DNA from: Planctomycetota bacterium
GTDB taxonomy: Bacteria; Planctomycetota; Planctomycetia; Gemmatales; Gemmataceae
Direction: 5' to 3'
NCBI GenBank assembly: GCA_016873095.1
Contig: VGYC01000004.1
Location: forward strand, 27,067-91,066
DNA length: 64,000 nucleotides
This document shows positions 47,194-55,600 of the stretch, piece after piece (position 1 is the stretch's first letter; the number at the start of each line of letters is the position of its first letter). The notes beneath the pieces were generated by a model. The model ran no database searches, had not been told where the DNA came from, and saw only the letters and a program-made list of their open reading frames with translations. The position numbers and the translations under genes were made by a program.

Positions 47194-47400
47194 ATGGTGG
47201 AACGAGTGAAGGTCTTCACGTTTGTCAGCGGTCACGGCGAGACCATTGTCGAACCGCCCCATGAGGATCACATCAATCAATGGCTAGCGACCGTCAAGGG
47301 TCGGCTGGTGAGAATCACGCAATCGGAAAGCGAGAGGGCGGGAGCGGGCCATCACGTCACGCTGTGCATCTGGTATCTGCCGGATGTATCTGCCGGATGA
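47194..47400 (+). CDS. small hypothetical protein (VKVFTFVSGHGETIVEPP)
   Basis: 68 residues: MVERVKVFTFVSGHGETIVEPPHEDHINQWLATVKGRLVRITQSESERAGAG... Compact alpha/beta sequence with the SGHGET and QSESERAG blocks that I recall from unnamed proteins of cyanobacteria and Planctomycetota. No function known. TGAGG lies ten bases upstream of the ATG at 47194; 47182 is an alternative start. Confidence 0.6.
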   Translation: MVERVKVFTFVSGHGETIVEPPHEDHINQWLATVKGRLVRITQSESERAGAGHHVTLCIWYLPDVSAG

Positions 47401-47452
47401 TGGAAACCAGTGAAGCCCCGCTACGAACGGCCCTCGTCAATGGGAGTACGCC

Positions 47453-48802
47453 ATGCAACGTCGCGAATGGTTGACTGCGGGCATGGGTGTCGCCGGCGCA
47501 TCATTGCTGGCCGGGCAGATGGCCAGGGCTGGTCCGGCGGGCGCGGCTCAGGGACGCAAGCTGCCGCCGCTGCGCATCTTCGACGTGCAGACTTTTGTCA
47601 CGGCCCCCGCCGGTATTCGCCTCGTCGTCGTCAAGGTGCTGACCAACGAGGCCGGGCTGTACGGCCTCGGCTGTGCCACCTTCACGCAGCGGGCCCGCGT
47701 CGTCGAGACCGCCATCGACAAGTACCTGAAACCGTTCCTCATCGGCAAGGATCCGCTACAGGTCGAAGATATCTATCAGTCGTCGTGGGTCAGCTCTTAC
47801 TGGCGCAACGGGCCGGTGCTGAACAATGCCCTGAGCGGCGTGGACATGGCGCTGTGGGATATCGTCGGCAAGCGCGCGGGCTTGCCGGTCTATCAGCTGC
47901 TGGGCGGCAAGTGCCGCGACGGCGTCGATACCTACTTTCACGCCAGCGGCAAGGACTTCGCCACGGTCGAGAAGGCCGTGCGCGCCGCCATGGACAAGGG
48001 CTGGCGGCATGTCCGCGCCCAGGTGACCGTGCCGGGGCTGGCGACCTATGGCACGGGGGGCGCCACCGGCGGCATCGAGGGCGACCCGAAGGTACCGCCC
48101 AATCGCCGGGCCCAGGTCTGGGAGCCGGGGCCGTACGTCCGCATCGTGCCGCGGCTGTTCGAGCACCTGCGCAAGCAACTGGGCGACCGCGTCGAGCTGT
48201 TGCACGACGTGCACGAGCGCGTGCCGCCGATCCTGGCGATGCAGCTGGCTCGCGACCTCGAGCCGTTTCGGCTGTTCTTCCTCGAAGATCCATTCAGTCC
48301 GGAGGACGTGGGCTACTTCAAGCACCTGCGCAAGCTGACGAGCACGCCGATCGCCATGGGCGAGCTATTCAACAACCCGAATGAATGGCTGGACCTGATC
48401 GCCGGCCGGCTCATCGATTTCATCCGCGTGCACCTGTCGCAGATCGGCGGGCTGACGCAGGCGCGCAAGCTGGCGGCGCTGTGCGAGTTCTTCGGCGTCC
48501 GCAGCGCCTGGCACGGGCCCGGCGACGTGTCGCCGGTCGGTCACGCCGTCAACGTCCACCTCGATCTTGCCATTCCCAACTTCGGCATCCAGGAAGGCCG
48601 CATCTTCACGCAAGCCGAGCAGGACGTGTTCCCCGGCTGCCCCGCGCTCAGGAACGGCTACTACCACGCCAGCGACCGTCCCGGCTTCGGCATCGACATC
48701 GACGAGAAGCTGGCCAGGAAGTTCCCGATCAGCGATGACCCGCCGTTCGATCTGCGCTGGGGTAATGTGCGGCGGCGGGATGGAACGAGCGTGCGGCCGT
48801 GA
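47453..48802 (+). CDS. enolase-superfamily enzyme, mannonate dehydratase (ManD)-like, Tat-exported
   Basis: 449 residues with a Tat-like signal (MQRREWLTAGMGVAGASLLAG). After it comes the enolase-superfamily capping domain and barrel: SGVDMALWDIVGKRAGLPVYQLLGG, HDVHERVPP (metal Asp plus ManD-type His/Arg), FFLEDPFSPE (metal Glu), GELFNNPNEW (metal Glu), WHGPGDVSPVGHAVNVHLDLA and NFGIQE. It is closest to the D-mannonate dehydratase/RspA subgroup, which dehydrates acid sugars. An exported form is odd, since acid-sugar dehydration is normally cytoplasmic; the signal could be degenerate. Confidence 0.85.
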   Translation: MQRREWLTAGMGVAGASLLAGQMARAGPAGAAQGRKLPPLRIFDVQTFVTAPAGIRLVVVKVLTNEAGLYGLGCATFTQRARVVETAIDKYLKPFLIGKDPLQVEDIYQSSWVSSYWRNGPVLNNALSGVDMALWDIVGKRAGLPVYQLLGGKCRDGVDTYFHASGKDFATVEKAVRAAMDKGWRHVRAQVTVPGLATYGTGGATGGIEGDPKVPPNRRAQVWEPGPYVRIVPRLFEHLRKQLGDRVELLHDVHERVPPILAMQLARDLEPFRLFFLEDPFSPEDVGYFKHLRKLTSTPIAMGELFNNPNEWLDLIAGRLIDFIRVHLSQIGGLTQARKLAALCEFFGVRSAWHGPGDVSPVGHAVNVHLDLAIPNFGIQEGRIFTQAEQDVFPGCPALRNGYYHASDRPGFGIDIDEKLARKFPISDDPPFDLRWGNVRRRDGTSVRP

Positions 48803-48844
48803 ACGAGCGGCCGTGAACGAGCGTGCGGGAGCGAGCCTTGCGTG

Positions 48845-49078
48845 TCACTTCAATTCGCCGTCGCCCTCGAAGTACGCGGTTTCGCCATCGACGACGCTGA
48901 CGGTGATCTGGCCCTTGCGGCCGTCGTTCAGATGCAACCCGTAGCCGCCGGGAAAGATGCTGGATTCCGTTTCCAGGACGATCTCGCCCGACCAGCGTTT
49001 TCCCTGGGTGCGGATGTTGATCGTCCAGCCGCGGGCAATCACTCGGCCGTTGCGCAGGATGCTTCCGGTATACTTCAT
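48845..49078 (-). CDS. small beta-rich hypothetical protein
   Basis: 77 residues: MKYTGSILRNGRVIARGWTINIRTQGKRWSGEIVLETESSIFPGGYGLHLNDGRKGQITVSVVDGE. AGGAG precedes the ATG. Beta-strand-like with Gly turns; not assigned to a family. Confidence 0.55.
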   Translation of the reverse strand: MKYTGSILRNGRVIARGWTINIRTQGKRWSGEIVLETESSIFPGGYGLHLNDGRKGQITVSVVDGETAYFEGDGELK

Positions 49079-49177
49079 TTTTCGACTCCTGTGCCAGTTC
49101 CTTCAGCATGATGCCTTGGGTTCAGCCACAAGTAAGTCTAGCCATACGCACCTTCAAGGACATGGATTGGCGCACAT

Positions 49178-50239
49178 TCAGGCGCTGCGCAGTCGCCTCC
49201 CCGCCTCGCCGAGGCTCTTCAGTTTTTGATAGGCCTCTTCCAGCGGGATCTCGTGGTCCTTGCCGGGGGCGAAACCGCAATCGGGATTCAGCGTGATGCG
49301 TTCCGGGGCCACGTGGGCGAGAGCCTTGTGCACGCGCTCCATGATCTGCTCGGGCGTGTCGATTTCGGGAAAGCGGACATCGACGCAGCCCAGACCGATT
49401 TTCACGCCGGCGGGCAGCTGCCCGAGCACGGCCACGTCGCCGGCCACCGGGATGGCGTACTCGAGCAACAACTGCTGGGTCTTGAGACGCTTGAGATGGT
49501 CGAGGATCGGCTCATAGCCTCCGGAGGCGCCCCAGCCGCGGCGGCCCCAGTTGCGGCGACACACGTGCACCGCCAGGGTCGTGCCCTGCACGCCGTCGAG
49601 AATCGCGTTGAGCCAGTCGACGGCGCGCGTCATCTCGCCCTCCGGATCGGCGAACTTGGCGCGGATCTCCGGATCGACCAGCACGCCCAGGTGCGGTTCG
49701 TCGAGTTGGATCACGTCCACGCCGACGTCGCGGATGGCCAGCAATTCTTGCCGCAGCACGGGGACGAGCGCCTCGCAAAACGCCTCGCGCGTCGGGTAGG
49801 CGTTGCTGGAATGCTCCGGCAGCCACATCCGCTGGCCGATGAGATATGGCGAGGGCAGGCAGACCTTCACGTGCCGGTCGGTATTGTCTTTGAGGAAGCG
49901 GGCCTCGGCCGCCACGACGCCGGGCGAACGTGGCCGCATCTTCTCCACGACAACCTGGTGATAGGCGAACAGATCGCGCTTGATCCACTGGAAGCCGGTC
50001 ATGATCTCGCCGATGACGTCCACGTAGGTTTCGCGGCGCCATTCGCCGTCGGAGACGATGCCGATGCCGGCGCGCTCCTGCATGCCGATGATGAAACGAA
50101 CCGCATCGTCCATGCGCCGCTGCCAGGCGGCGTCGGCCTGCCCGGTCCGCGAGCCGGCTTTCAGCAAGTCCTTGACATATGCCGGCCGCGGCATGCTGCC
50201 AACCACCGTTGTCGGAAACAGAGGCAAGGACGCGGGCAT
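49178..50239 (-). CDS. MetE-type cobalamin-independent methionine synthase-like protein
   Basis: 353 residues, equivalent to only the C-terminal half of MetE (about 750 in full-length enzymes). Zn-site features are kept: the His-x-Cys of LAVHVCRRN and the Cys of TLNPDCGFAPG, plus LDEPHLGV. Start PTTVVGSMPRPAYV is typical. Short MetE-like proteins often act on other methyl or thiol substrates (for example epoxyalkane:CoM transferase relatives), so true methionine synthesis is not certain. GGAG lies upstream of the ATG. Confidence 0.85.
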   Translation of the reverse strand: MPASLPLFPTTVVGSMPRPAYVKDLLKAGSRTGQADAAWQRRMDDAVRFIIGMQERAGIGIVSDGEWRRETYVDVIGEIMTGFQWIKRDLFAYHQVVVEKMRPRSPGVVAAEARFLKDNTDRHVKVCLPSPYLIGQRMWLPEHSSNAYPTREAFCEALVPVLRQELLAIRDVGVDVIQLDEPHLGVLVDPEIRAKFADPEGEMTRAVDWLNAILDGVQGTTLAVHVCRRNWGRRGWGASGGYEPILDHLKRLKTQQLLLEYAIPVAGDVAVLGQLPAGVKIGLGCVDVRFPEIDTPEQIMERVHKALAHVAPERITLNPDCGFAPGKDHEIPLEEAYQKLKSLGEAGRRLRSA

Positions 50240-50295
50240 GGCGCTACTCCGTGGACAGGTCGGACGGCGACATGGAAATGATAGCGATTTGCGAA

Positions 50296-50337
50296 GTGCC
50301 AGCGCCGACGTGCCAGCGCCAAGGTGCCAGCGGCATG
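50296..50337. repeat. 14-base tandem repeat GTGCCAGCGCC (three copies)
   Basis: GTGCCAGCG begins at 50296, 50310 and 50324, exactly 14 bases apart, in the short gap after the CBS gene and upstream of the MetE-like gene. Confidence 0.65.
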
Positions 50338-50341
50338 CCGG

Positions 50342-51148
50342 TCACGCGGTCTGCACTTGCACCCAGGCAGTCAGCAGATCCGTTTCGGTGATGATGCCGG
50401 CGAGGTCTTCGCAATCGGTGACGGGGAGGGCGCCGACCTTCCAGTCGAGCATGCGCTGTGCGGCCAGGGCCAGGGTGGCCTCCGGAGCGATGGTGGCGAC
50501 CTGGGTCGTCATGATGTGCCGGACCTGATCGCGAATGCCGTCCGGTCCAGCGGCGTCCCAGCTGATGCCGGCCAGCAGGTCGCGGTCCGAAAGGATGCCG
50601 CGCAGTCGCTTGTTGTCCGTGACGACGAGGTGGCGAATCTGCTTTTCGCGCATCAACCGCCAGGCTGCGCGGATCGGTTGCTCGGGCGATACCTGGAAGA
50701 CGTTGGCAGTCATGTGCTCGATCACGGTGTACCGCTGCCAGGCCGCGACCGTGAGGCAGTGCAGGAAATCCGTCTCCGTGACGATGCCGTGCAAGGAGCC
50801 AGCGCCCACCAGAGCCACGGCGCCGATCTTCTTGTTGAGCATCAGCCGTGCGGCCTTTTCCAGACTGGAGTCGGGCGGCAAGCAATGAAGCGGCGACGAC
50901 ATGACCTCGGTCACGGGCAGGCGCTCCGCCCAGTCCGAGATGGCGCTGTCGGAATGTTTCGAGCCATGGTTCCACCAGCCAATGGTGGCCAGCAGGTCGC
51001 GCTCGGAAACCATGCCCACGGGCACTTCGTCATCCACGACCGGCAAGTGCCGGATGTGGTGCTCCGCCATGAGTTCCGCCGCCCGCCGGCAATGGTCGTT
51101 GACGCTCAAGGTCCGAAGCGGCCGTCGCGTGATGATCTCAAGGTTCAT
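50342..51148 (-). CDS. four-CBS-domain protein
   Basis: 268 residues from ATG 51148 (MNLEIITRRPLRTLSVNDHCRRAAELMAEHHIRHLPVVDD). Four CBS units, each ending in an 'IVTETD/MVSERD/ILSDRD' motif: GMVSERDLLATI, HGIVTETDFL, RGILSDRDLLAGI, AGIITETDLLTAW. CBS tandems bind adenine nucleotides and gate a partner; no partner domain is fused. Eight bases downstream of the FHA gene and probably co-transcribed. Confidence 0.92.
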   Translation of the reverse strand: MNLEIITRRPLRTLSVNDHCRRAAELMAEHHIRHLPVVDDEVPVGMVSERDLLATIGWWNHGSKHSDSAISDWAERLPVTEVMSSPLHCLPPDSSLEKAARLMLNKKIGAVALVGAGSLHGIVTETDFLHCLTVAAWQRYTVIEHMTANVFQVSPEQPIRAAWRLMREKQIRHLVVTDNKRLRGILSDRDLLAGISWDAAGPDGIRDQVRHIMTTQVATIAPEATLALAAQRMLDWKVGALPVTDCEDLAGIITETDLLTAWVQVQTA

Positions 51149-51156
51149 CGCTGCAC

Positions 51157-51558
51157 CTACCCTTCGCAAGCTAGCTGGCAATCCTTTTTCACCGTCGCGC
51201 CGTCCCAGCCAAGCTCTCCCGCCGCGTTCACGGCGTGGGGACAATCGACGATATCTACCCTCATCGTGGTCCCACCCACGGTGATCAAGTCGCCGTTGAA
51301 CACCTCGCCCCGGCCTTCAACAAGCTTGCCATTGATGTAGGTACCGTTTCGGCTGCCGAGGTCGTGGATGTACGCGCTGGGCGGTTCAATCTCCAGCCGG
51401 CAATGGTGACGCGAGATGAGCAGATCCCTTTCCGTGCCGGAAAACTGGATCAGACAATCCATTGCCCTGCCTGCCTGACATTCATTTGACCCGCAAAAGC
51501 AGAATCGATGGTCGCGGTGCGGCCCTGTCAAGATGGTCAACCGAATTGCCATGGTCAT
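51157..51558 (-). CDS. FHA-domain protein
   Basis: 133 residues from ATG 51558 (MTMAIRLTILTGPHRDHRFCFCG). The FHA core ERDLLISRHHCRLEIEPPSAYIHDLGSRNGTYINGKLVEGRGEVFNGDLITVGG has the phosphothreonine-binding Arg/Ser/Asn residues. It binds phosphorylated Thr peptides in Ser/Thr kinase signalling, common in Planctomycetota. GGAGAT upstream. Co-directional with the CBS gene. Confidence 0.9.
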   Translation of the reverse strand: MTMAIRLTILTGPHRDHRFCFCGSNECQAGRAMDCLIQFSGTERDLLISRHHCRLEIEPPSAYIHDLGSRNGTYINGKLVEGRGEVFNGDLITVGGTTMRVDIVDCPHAVNAAGELGWDGATVKKDCQLACEG

Positions 51559-51995
51559 GGCGGATCTCCTGTGTGGGGCTTGTCGATTTCTCACTGACTG
51601 TAGCAACTGACGTACCACGGCGTCTGGCGACAGGCGGCATGATTCAAGAAGGGTCAAGGCGGGTTGCTGTACGGAGGTGCCGAGCCGAAGGTTCTGACCG
51701 GAATGCGTCCGGGTCGCGACACATCCCCGGCGCGAGAACGACGACCAGGATTTGCGACACTGTAACTATCGTCGGGACATGAGCTTATGGAACATGCCCC
51801 ACTCGACGCTGGGGACATCGTTCAAGTCCGAGTGGCGCGCCCTGAGCTACTCTCGGAAGGGCGTGTCGTAGCGACATGAATTGGGCCACTTTCGTGCAGT
51901 CGTGAACCAGTCGTCGGCCGCCGTGTGTGAGTCCCGGCGCAGCCGAGCGCTGTGCGGAAATGTCACAAGCGCCGCGCCATTTGTGCGGCCTCGGC
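51559..51995. other. 437-base intergenic region
   Basis: Between the FHA gene start and the end of the frameshifted secreted gene. I see nothing here: no repeats, no clear promoter hexamers, no credible gene. Confidence 0.35.
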
Positions 51996-52377
51996 TCATT
52001 TGCGTCGTTTGAAGGTCTTGGCCGATACGAAGGCGCCGTTCATCGTAAACGTCGTGTGCGTTGCCAGCTCCCAGCCCTGGCTGCCCAGGAAATCAAAGAT
52101 GGCCAGGCGCACGGACTGCTTGCTGAGGTTGTCGCCCTTGACCGGGACCTTGAGCTTTCTGGCCAGGTCGTCCCAGCTGTCGGCGCGCGTGTTTTCCCTG
52201 GCGGTTGCCAGCACGCATTTGCCCGTATGGTCGCCGGCCAGCTCGCAGTACCTCCCAGCCCGTGCTCGCCTTCGGAGCGTCCTGAGCGTGGGCCGGATCA
52301 CTCCACGGCCACTGCGACAAGACCGCGGCAAGCGCCGCAGCCGTCAACCCCACCAACGTCGCAATTCGAACTCTCAT
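51996..52377 (-). pseudogene. small secreted protein with frameshift
   Basis: Starts MRVRIATLVGLTAAALAAVLSQWPW at ATG 52377 after AGGAG, with a signal peptide, and reaches ASTGWE; then one extra base near 52255 shifts the frame. The continuation reads YCELAGDHTGKCVLATARENTRADSWDDLARKLKVPVKGDN...LGSQGWELATHTTF to 51996. Removing one G restores W-E-Y-C-E-L. The mature part has a conserved-looking 'GWELATHTTF...' end. A sequencing error is the simple alternative. Confidence 0.7.
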
Positions 52378-52444
52378 GAATGTTCTCCTGTTAGCTGGCC
52401 GCTGAAAGCTGACCGCTGAAAGCTGACCGCTGATAGCTGTCTGC
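52378..52444. repeat. 'GACCGCTGA(A/T)AGCT' tandem repeat
   Basis: GCTGACCGCTGAAAGCT-type units repeat three times at 52389-52440, in the 67-base gap before the oxidoreductase gene. Of the same kind as the 'TTTTCAG' and 'CTGACTCC' repeats at 24.4 and 23.1 kb. Confidence 0.6.
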
Positions 52445-53587
52445 TCATTTGCGAGGCAGGGGAAGTTCGACGACTTGCCGCATCGCCGCCGAGCGGTAGG
52501 TCGCCAGCAGCACTTCCGCGGCCAGGGCGGCTTCGCTGACATTGACCTCGCTATCTCGATTCGCGTCGAGGCGATCGAGGAAGTAGGCGGCATCGCTCTG
52601 TGCCGGCGGACCGATGGCGGCCCAGGTCTGTTTTGGCCGGGCGTGCACCTCCTCCTGAGTGCTGGACCAGAAGGCCATCGGATCCTGGGCATGGTCGTTC
52701 GGCGGCGTCCAGGGCGTCGCATCGGTGTAGATTTCCAGGCGCGGGCGGTTCATGTCCAGCAGCAAGTTTTGTTCGCTGCCCATGAGAAACAGGCGGTTGA
52801 CGCCGGCGCCTGGGTGCGACGTCCAGCCGTAGCGGCCGCCGGCGATGGTCACGGGCACGCCGTCTGCCAGCGTCCCGGAGAGGAGTCCGAAGTCCTCGAC
52901 GTTATGTTTCTGATGTTGCTGGAAGAAGTAGTTGGCGGTGATGCCGAGGATGCTGCGGAAGCGCTGCCCGGTGAGCCAGCGGATCATGACAATCGGATAG
53001 ACGCCGACGTTGTCGAACTCGCGCTTGGCCTCGATGAGCTGGTGGCGTCCCGGCGGATACTCTTCCTTGCGGCGCGTGCCGAGGCGGGCGGTTCCGGGCC
53101 GGCCCTTGGCAAAGAACGTCTCGGCATGAATGGCCCGCAACCGGCCCAGCGACTTGAGCCGGTCCTTGGCTTGCCGCGCCCACGGCTGGCTGACGAAGCT
53201 GAACATGTGGCTCTTGACGCCCGCCTTTTTGACCGCGGCCACCAGCGCGTCCGCTTCCTGCAAGCGTGGCACCAGCGACTTGTCGAGATACAGATGCTTG
53301 CTGGCCCGGGCGCATTGCAGGGCGATCCGGCCGCGCCGTTCGGGTTCGGCGCAAATGCTGACGACGTCGACGTCCTTGCGAGCCAGGGCCTTGGCCAGGT
53401 CGGCGATGTACGGCACGTTCAGCGTCCTGGCAAGCCGTTCATTGAGGTCGCGGCGCCGGCGGTCAACATTCGCCTCATCGGTGACGGCGATGACGCGGCA
53501 ACGCTTGTCGGCGGCGAAGGCGGCACCGTAATTCTCCTGGTGCGTGTGATTGCCGGTCACCAGCAGGATGCCGTAACGCGCGCCCAT
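52445..53587 (-). CDS. Gfo/Idh/MocA family oxidoreductase
   Basis: 380 residues from ATG 53587 (MGARYGILLVTGNHTHQENYGAAF) after GAGGAA. The Rossmann half is visible: RCRVIAVTDEANVDRRRRDLNERLARTLNVPYIADLAKALARKDVDVVSICAEPERRGRIALQCARASKHLYLDKSL, where EKP is replaced by DKS. The second half carries the Gfo/Idh C-terminal domain (GVYPIVMIRWLTG). NAD(P)-dependent oxidoreduction of sugars or related compounds. Upstream lies a short companion gene. Confidence 0.88.
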   Translation of the reverse strand: MGARYGILLVTGNHTHQENYGAAFAADKRCRVIAVTDEANVDRRRRDLNERLARTLNVPYIADLAKALARKDVDVVSICAEPERRGRIALQCARASKHLYLDKSLVPRLQEADALVAAVKKAGVKSHMFSFVSQPWARQAKDRLKSLGRLRAIHAETFFAKGRPGTARLGTRRKEEYPPGRHQLIEAKREFDNVGVYPIVMIRWLTGQRFRSILGITANYFFQQHQKHNVEDFGLLSGTLADGVPVTIAGGRYGWTSHPGAGVNRLFLMGSEQNLLLDMNRPRLEIYTDATPWTPPNDHAQDPMAFWSSTQEEVHARPKQTWAAIGPPAQSDAAYFLDRLDANRDSEVNVSEAALAAEVLLATYRSAAMRQVVELPLPRK

Positions 53588-53633
53588 CGTTTCCTCTTTG
53601 TGTTCGAGCCCTACACGCTTTTCGGATAGCCCC

Positions 53634-54068
53634 TCAATCAACTCCCTCCGGCCGGCCCGAGCGCAGCGCGCGCTCGACCAGCTTGGCGATCACGGCATCC
53701 GGCTTCGCAGGAGGCAGCGAGTAGGTCCCATCACCTTCGTGATACAGCGCGCCGTGGTTGCCGAGGATCATGACGTCGGCAGCGGCGGCACGCGTGACGG
53801 CCGACCAGTGGATGATCGCCGTCGCCCCCTGGCGAAACTCGAGGGTGAGGTCGAGATGGCCGTCCTTGACTCGGCCGTGGGCGTAGATCTGTTCCAGCGG
53901 CTGGCCAAGCCAGTCACGGACGACGCCCGCCAGCCACGCCAGCCGCAGCGGCGCTGTCTCGGCCTTGTCCGGGCTGTGCAGCAGGTAGCGCACGAATACC
54001 GCCGTGCCCAAGCGCTTGCCGGCGAGGGTTGCCTGGACCGTTCGATGCAGATCAGCAAGAGAGGTCAT
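53634..54068 (-). CDS. hypothetical protein next to Gfo/Idh oxidoreductase
   Basis: 144 residues from ATG 54068 (MTSLADLHRTVQATLAGKRLGTAVFVRYLLHSPD). It resembles the C-terminal part of Gfo/Idh proteins (RVKDGHLDLTLEFRQGATAIIHWSAV, DVMILGNHGALYHEGDG), but has no Rossmann domain. It sits 46 bases upstream of the oxidoreductase, so the two probably work together. Function unknown. Confidence 0.6.
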   Translation of the reverse strand: MTSLADLHRTVQATLAGKRLGTAVFVRYLLHSPDKAETAPLRLAWLAGVVRDWLGQPLEQIYAHGRVKDGHLDLTLEFRQGATAIIHWSAVTRAAAADVMILGNHGALYHEGDGTYSLPPAKPDAVIAKLVERALRSGRPEGVD

Positions 54069-54526
54069 GTCGTGTTCAGCTGGTTTGGGCAAATCCCATT
54101 CTACAAGGTCCGCAAATGAATTCGCAAGTATTCCGCGAGCGCGCTGCGGGAAACTCTTGCGGGCCGGGCACGGGAAAATCTTCCGACTGTTCCGACCAGG
54201 AAGAGAATTCCGATTCGGGAGTCTGGGCAGAAAAAGGGGTTGGCGCTGGCGCAGGCGTGAGCTACGATTCAATAGATAAGCACATGTTGATTTGTCTGAG
54301 GAGGAGGGGCGGGGGCTGCAAGAGGCTCCAGATTGTCCAGACTCCCAGGACGGGCTTGTCGGCGCCGGATAGGGCTAGACAAGACCCCCCGATCTGCTGG
54401 TAAGATACGCGGTCTTCACACTCTCCTCATGCAGCGCAAGCAGCCCCCCGCGGCTGTTCCATTCACATGATCCGGGCAAGGAGGTCCGGCAGTGTTTTCA
54501 ACCCAATTCCTTTCAGGAGGCCGAAC
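54069..54526. other. 458-base region without genes
   Basis: Holds a promoter-like pair at 54240-54268 (TTGGCG, 17-base spacer, TACGAT) and TAGACA plus TAAGAT at 54376-54406 (19-base spacer), both in front of the LecA-like gene. No repeat seen. Confidence 0.4.
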
Positions 54527-55522
54527 ATGGGCGCGCTTCGTCTTTCTTGTCTCGTCATCCCCATTCTCTTGGCTTCAGGAGTGAATCAGGCCCAGGGCTT
54601 CGGTAAGAAGAACGCCTCTCTTGCGCCGCAAGCGGAGGTGCGCTTCGGCGACGGCAGTCTCGTCCGCATGGCCATCCTCCAGGAGAGCCTGGAAGTGATG
54701 ACCAAGTATGGCAAACTCACCATACCCGTGGGCGACATCCGCCGCATCGAATTCGGCATGCACCTGCCCGAGGGTGCCGGCACGAAGATTCAGTCGGCGA
54801 TTCGCAAGATGGGCAGCGACGTTTACAAGCAGCGCGAGGAAGCGGTCAAGGACCTGCTCGACCTCGAGCACTACGCCATGCCGTCGCTCGAGAAGGCGGT
54901 CCGCAGCGGCGACCTGGAAGTGGCCCAGCGCGCCAGCTCGGTCATCAAGCGCCTCAGCGAGCGGATCGCTCCCGAGAACTTGCGGACGAAGGACCACGAC
55001 ACGATTCAGACCGTGGAGTTCCTGGTCACCGGGCGGATCATCTCGCCGACGATCAAGGCTCATTCGGCACATTTCGGGGATTTAACCTTGAAGCTCACGG
55101 ACCTGCGGACCATGCACCTGCGCGGCGGCAAGGATGAGCTGGAGTTGACGGTGGATGCGTCGAAATACGGCAGCGCCACCGATCAGTGGCTGGATTCCGG
55201 CACGGTGGTGGATCCGAACCTGCGCTTGATCGTGCGCAGCGACGGGCAGATCGATCTGTGGCCGCAGGGGCCGGGGCAGTACATGACCGGGCCCAAGGGC
55301 TACACCACGGCGGGCAAGGGGGGAACGTTCATGGCCGGCACGCTGCTGGGCCGCGTCGGCAACGACGGCAAGGCCTTCGTCATCGGCGAGCAGTTCGAGG
55401 GCATTCCGCCGCGCGAGGGCCGGCTCTACCTGCACATTGTCCCCAGCCCGTGGAACAACGCCTCGGCCGGGACGTACCGCGTGAAGATTCGCACGGATTA
55501 CGTGGCGCTGACCTCGCGGTAG
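54527..55522 (+). CDS. secreted protein with HEAT-like segment and LecA/PA-IL-like C-terminal domain
   Basis: 331 residues from ATG 54527 after CAGGAGG. Signal peptide (LSCLVIPILLASGVNQAQG). A small beta domain with DGSLVRMAILQESLEVMTKYGKLTIPVGDIRRIEFG, then alpha-helical EEAVKDLLDLEHYAMPSLEKAVRSGDLEVAQRASSVIKRL (HEAT-like), then a beta domain ending GTLLGRVGNDGKAFVIGEQFEGIPPREGRLYLHIVPSPWNNASAGTYRVKI. This last part has the shape of the PA-IL/LecA galactose-binding fold, as in several planctomycete secreted proteins. Role: envelope-located sugar or ligand binding is inferred. Confidence 0.7.
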   Translation: MGALRLSCLVIPILLASGVNQAQGFGKKNASLAPQAEVRFGDGSLVRMAILQESLEVMTKYGKLTIPVGDIRRIEFGMHLPEGAGTKIQSAIRKMGSDVYKQREEAVKDLLDLEHYAMPSLEKAVRSGDLEVAQRASSVIKRLSERIAPENLRTKDHDTIQTVEFLVTGRIISPTIKAHSAHFGDLTLKLTDLRTMHLRGGKDELELTVDASKYGSATDQWLDSGTVVDPNLRLIVRSDGQIDLWPQGPGQYMTGPKGYTTAGKGGTFMAGTLLGRVGNDGKAFVIGEQFEGIPPREGRLYLHIVPSPWNNASAGTYRVKIRTDYVALTSR

Positions 55523-55600
55523 CAGCTGCGTCGACGACGCTGCCAGCGTCGCCAGATGAAGAAGTGCGGCGACGCTGCCAAGCATCGCCCCACCTCCCGG

